Source of the DNA: Acidimicrobiales bacterium
GTDB lineage: Bacteria > Actinomycetota > Acidimicrobiia > Acidimicrobiales > SHLQ01
Direction: 5' to 3'
Assembly (NCBI GenBank): GCA_013002375.1
Contig: JABDJW010000351.1
Coordinates: 1-6,579 of the forward strand
DNA length: 6,579 nt
Part shown: piece after piece, positions 6,265 to 6,579 of the stretch
How positions within the stretch are numbered: position 1 is the first letter of the stretch
Layout: each line of letters begins with the position of its first letter
Translations under genes and position numbers: made by a program
The notes under the pieces: model-generated
What the model saw: the letters and a program-made list of their open reading frames with translations, nothing else
What the model was told of the DNA's origin: nothing
Databases searched by the model: none

Positions 6265-6579
6265 ATGGACTTCGACGACAGCCCCGAGGAAGCCGCGTTC
6301 CGGCTCGAATGCCGAGCCTTCCTCGATGCTCATGCCGAACCGCTCGGCGACGATGTCGATCTCTCGACCTCCTACTGGGCCCGACCGCCCACCGCGGAAC
6401 AAGAGGCCGAGCATGTGCAGGCCTGCAAGAAGTGGCAGCGCACCAAGTTCGACGCCGGTTGGGCGGGGCTCACGTGGCCGGTCGAATGGGGTGGTCGGGG
6501 GCTGACGCCGCTGTTGGCGCGGGTGTATGCCGAGGAGGAAGCTCGGTATGACGCGCCCAGTGGGGTCTTCGCCCAGAGC
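6265..6579 (+). CDS. Acyl-CoA dehydrogenase, N-terminal part (continues past right edge)
   Basis: An open frame of 105 codons from the ATG at 6265 to the window edge matches the N-terminal helical domain of acyl-CoA dehydrogenases. It begins MDFDDSPEEAAFR with FRLECRAFLDAH at 12-23, and has GWAGLTWPVEWGGRGL at 65-80, which fits the family's conserved (N/T)WP.E(Y/W)GG(R/x)G pattern before the next helix (YAEEEARYDAP). The enzyme class uses FAD to place an alpha,beta double bond in acyl-CoA. The sterol-type enzymes (ChsE/FadE28-29, FadE34) form alpha2beta2 or fused heteromers, but the FAD-binding and catalytic-glutamate regions lie beyond the edge, so the subtype cannot be set. It begins eight bases after the SDR stop, with no strong ribosome binding site, suggesting translational coupling. 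Confidence 0.85.
   Translation, partial: MDFDDSPEEAAFRLECRAFLDAHAEPLGDDVDLSTSYWARPPTAEQEAEHVQACKKWQRTKFDAGWAGLTWPVEWGGRGLTPLLARVYAEEEARYDAPSGVFAQS

Overview
The window is high-GC DNA with GTG and TTG starts, a septum-formation-type membrane protein and a mycobacterial-style lipid-catabolism gene set. This suggests an actinobacterium. The mix would fit an Acidimicrobiia (Ilumatobacter-like) genome, but that placement is inference and no rRNA or other marker gene is present.

Layout. (1) 1-1059, minus strand: the 5' 353 codons of a protein with a double Clp N-terminal repeat and an unrecognised C-terminal region. It runs off the left edge. (2) 1060-1260: a divergent intergenic region. (3) 1261-1818, plus: a small single-pass membrane protein with a Septum_form-like extracytoplasmic domain. 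(4) 1819-2125: a non-coding, repeat-rich spacer with a hairpin just after the preceding stop, two diverged copies of a mosaic repeat with inner hairpins, and a candidate promoter at its right end. (5) 2126 to the right edge, plus: a tight five-gene cluster. It encodes a tandem DUF35 (zinc ribbon plus OB fold) protein, an Ltp4-like thiolase-fold protein, an Ltp3-like thiolase-fold protein, an MFE-2/Hsd4A-type short-chain dehydrogenase, and the start of an acyl-CoA dehydrogenase. Junctions are a 7-nt overlap, an ATGA overlap, a 17-nt gap and an 8-nt gap, so one transcript is likely.

How the genes fit together. The dehydrogenase (alpha,beta-desaturation), the SDR (3-hydroxyacyl-CoA oxidation) and the DUF35/thiolase-fold set (carbon-carbon bond cleavage) are the enzyme classes needed to shorten a branched or polycyclic acyl-CoA chain. 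The DUF35-thiolase-thiolase order resembles, from memory, Rv3521-Rv3522(ltp4)-Rv3523(ltp3) of Mycobacterium tuberculosis. Neither thiolase-fold protein has a cysteine where the nucleophile should be, and the second also lacks the usual histidine. This recalls the repurposed aldolase Ltp2-ChsH2 rather than a true thiolase. The substrate cannot be read from the sequence; a sterol or isoprenoid acyl-CoA is a reasonable guess.
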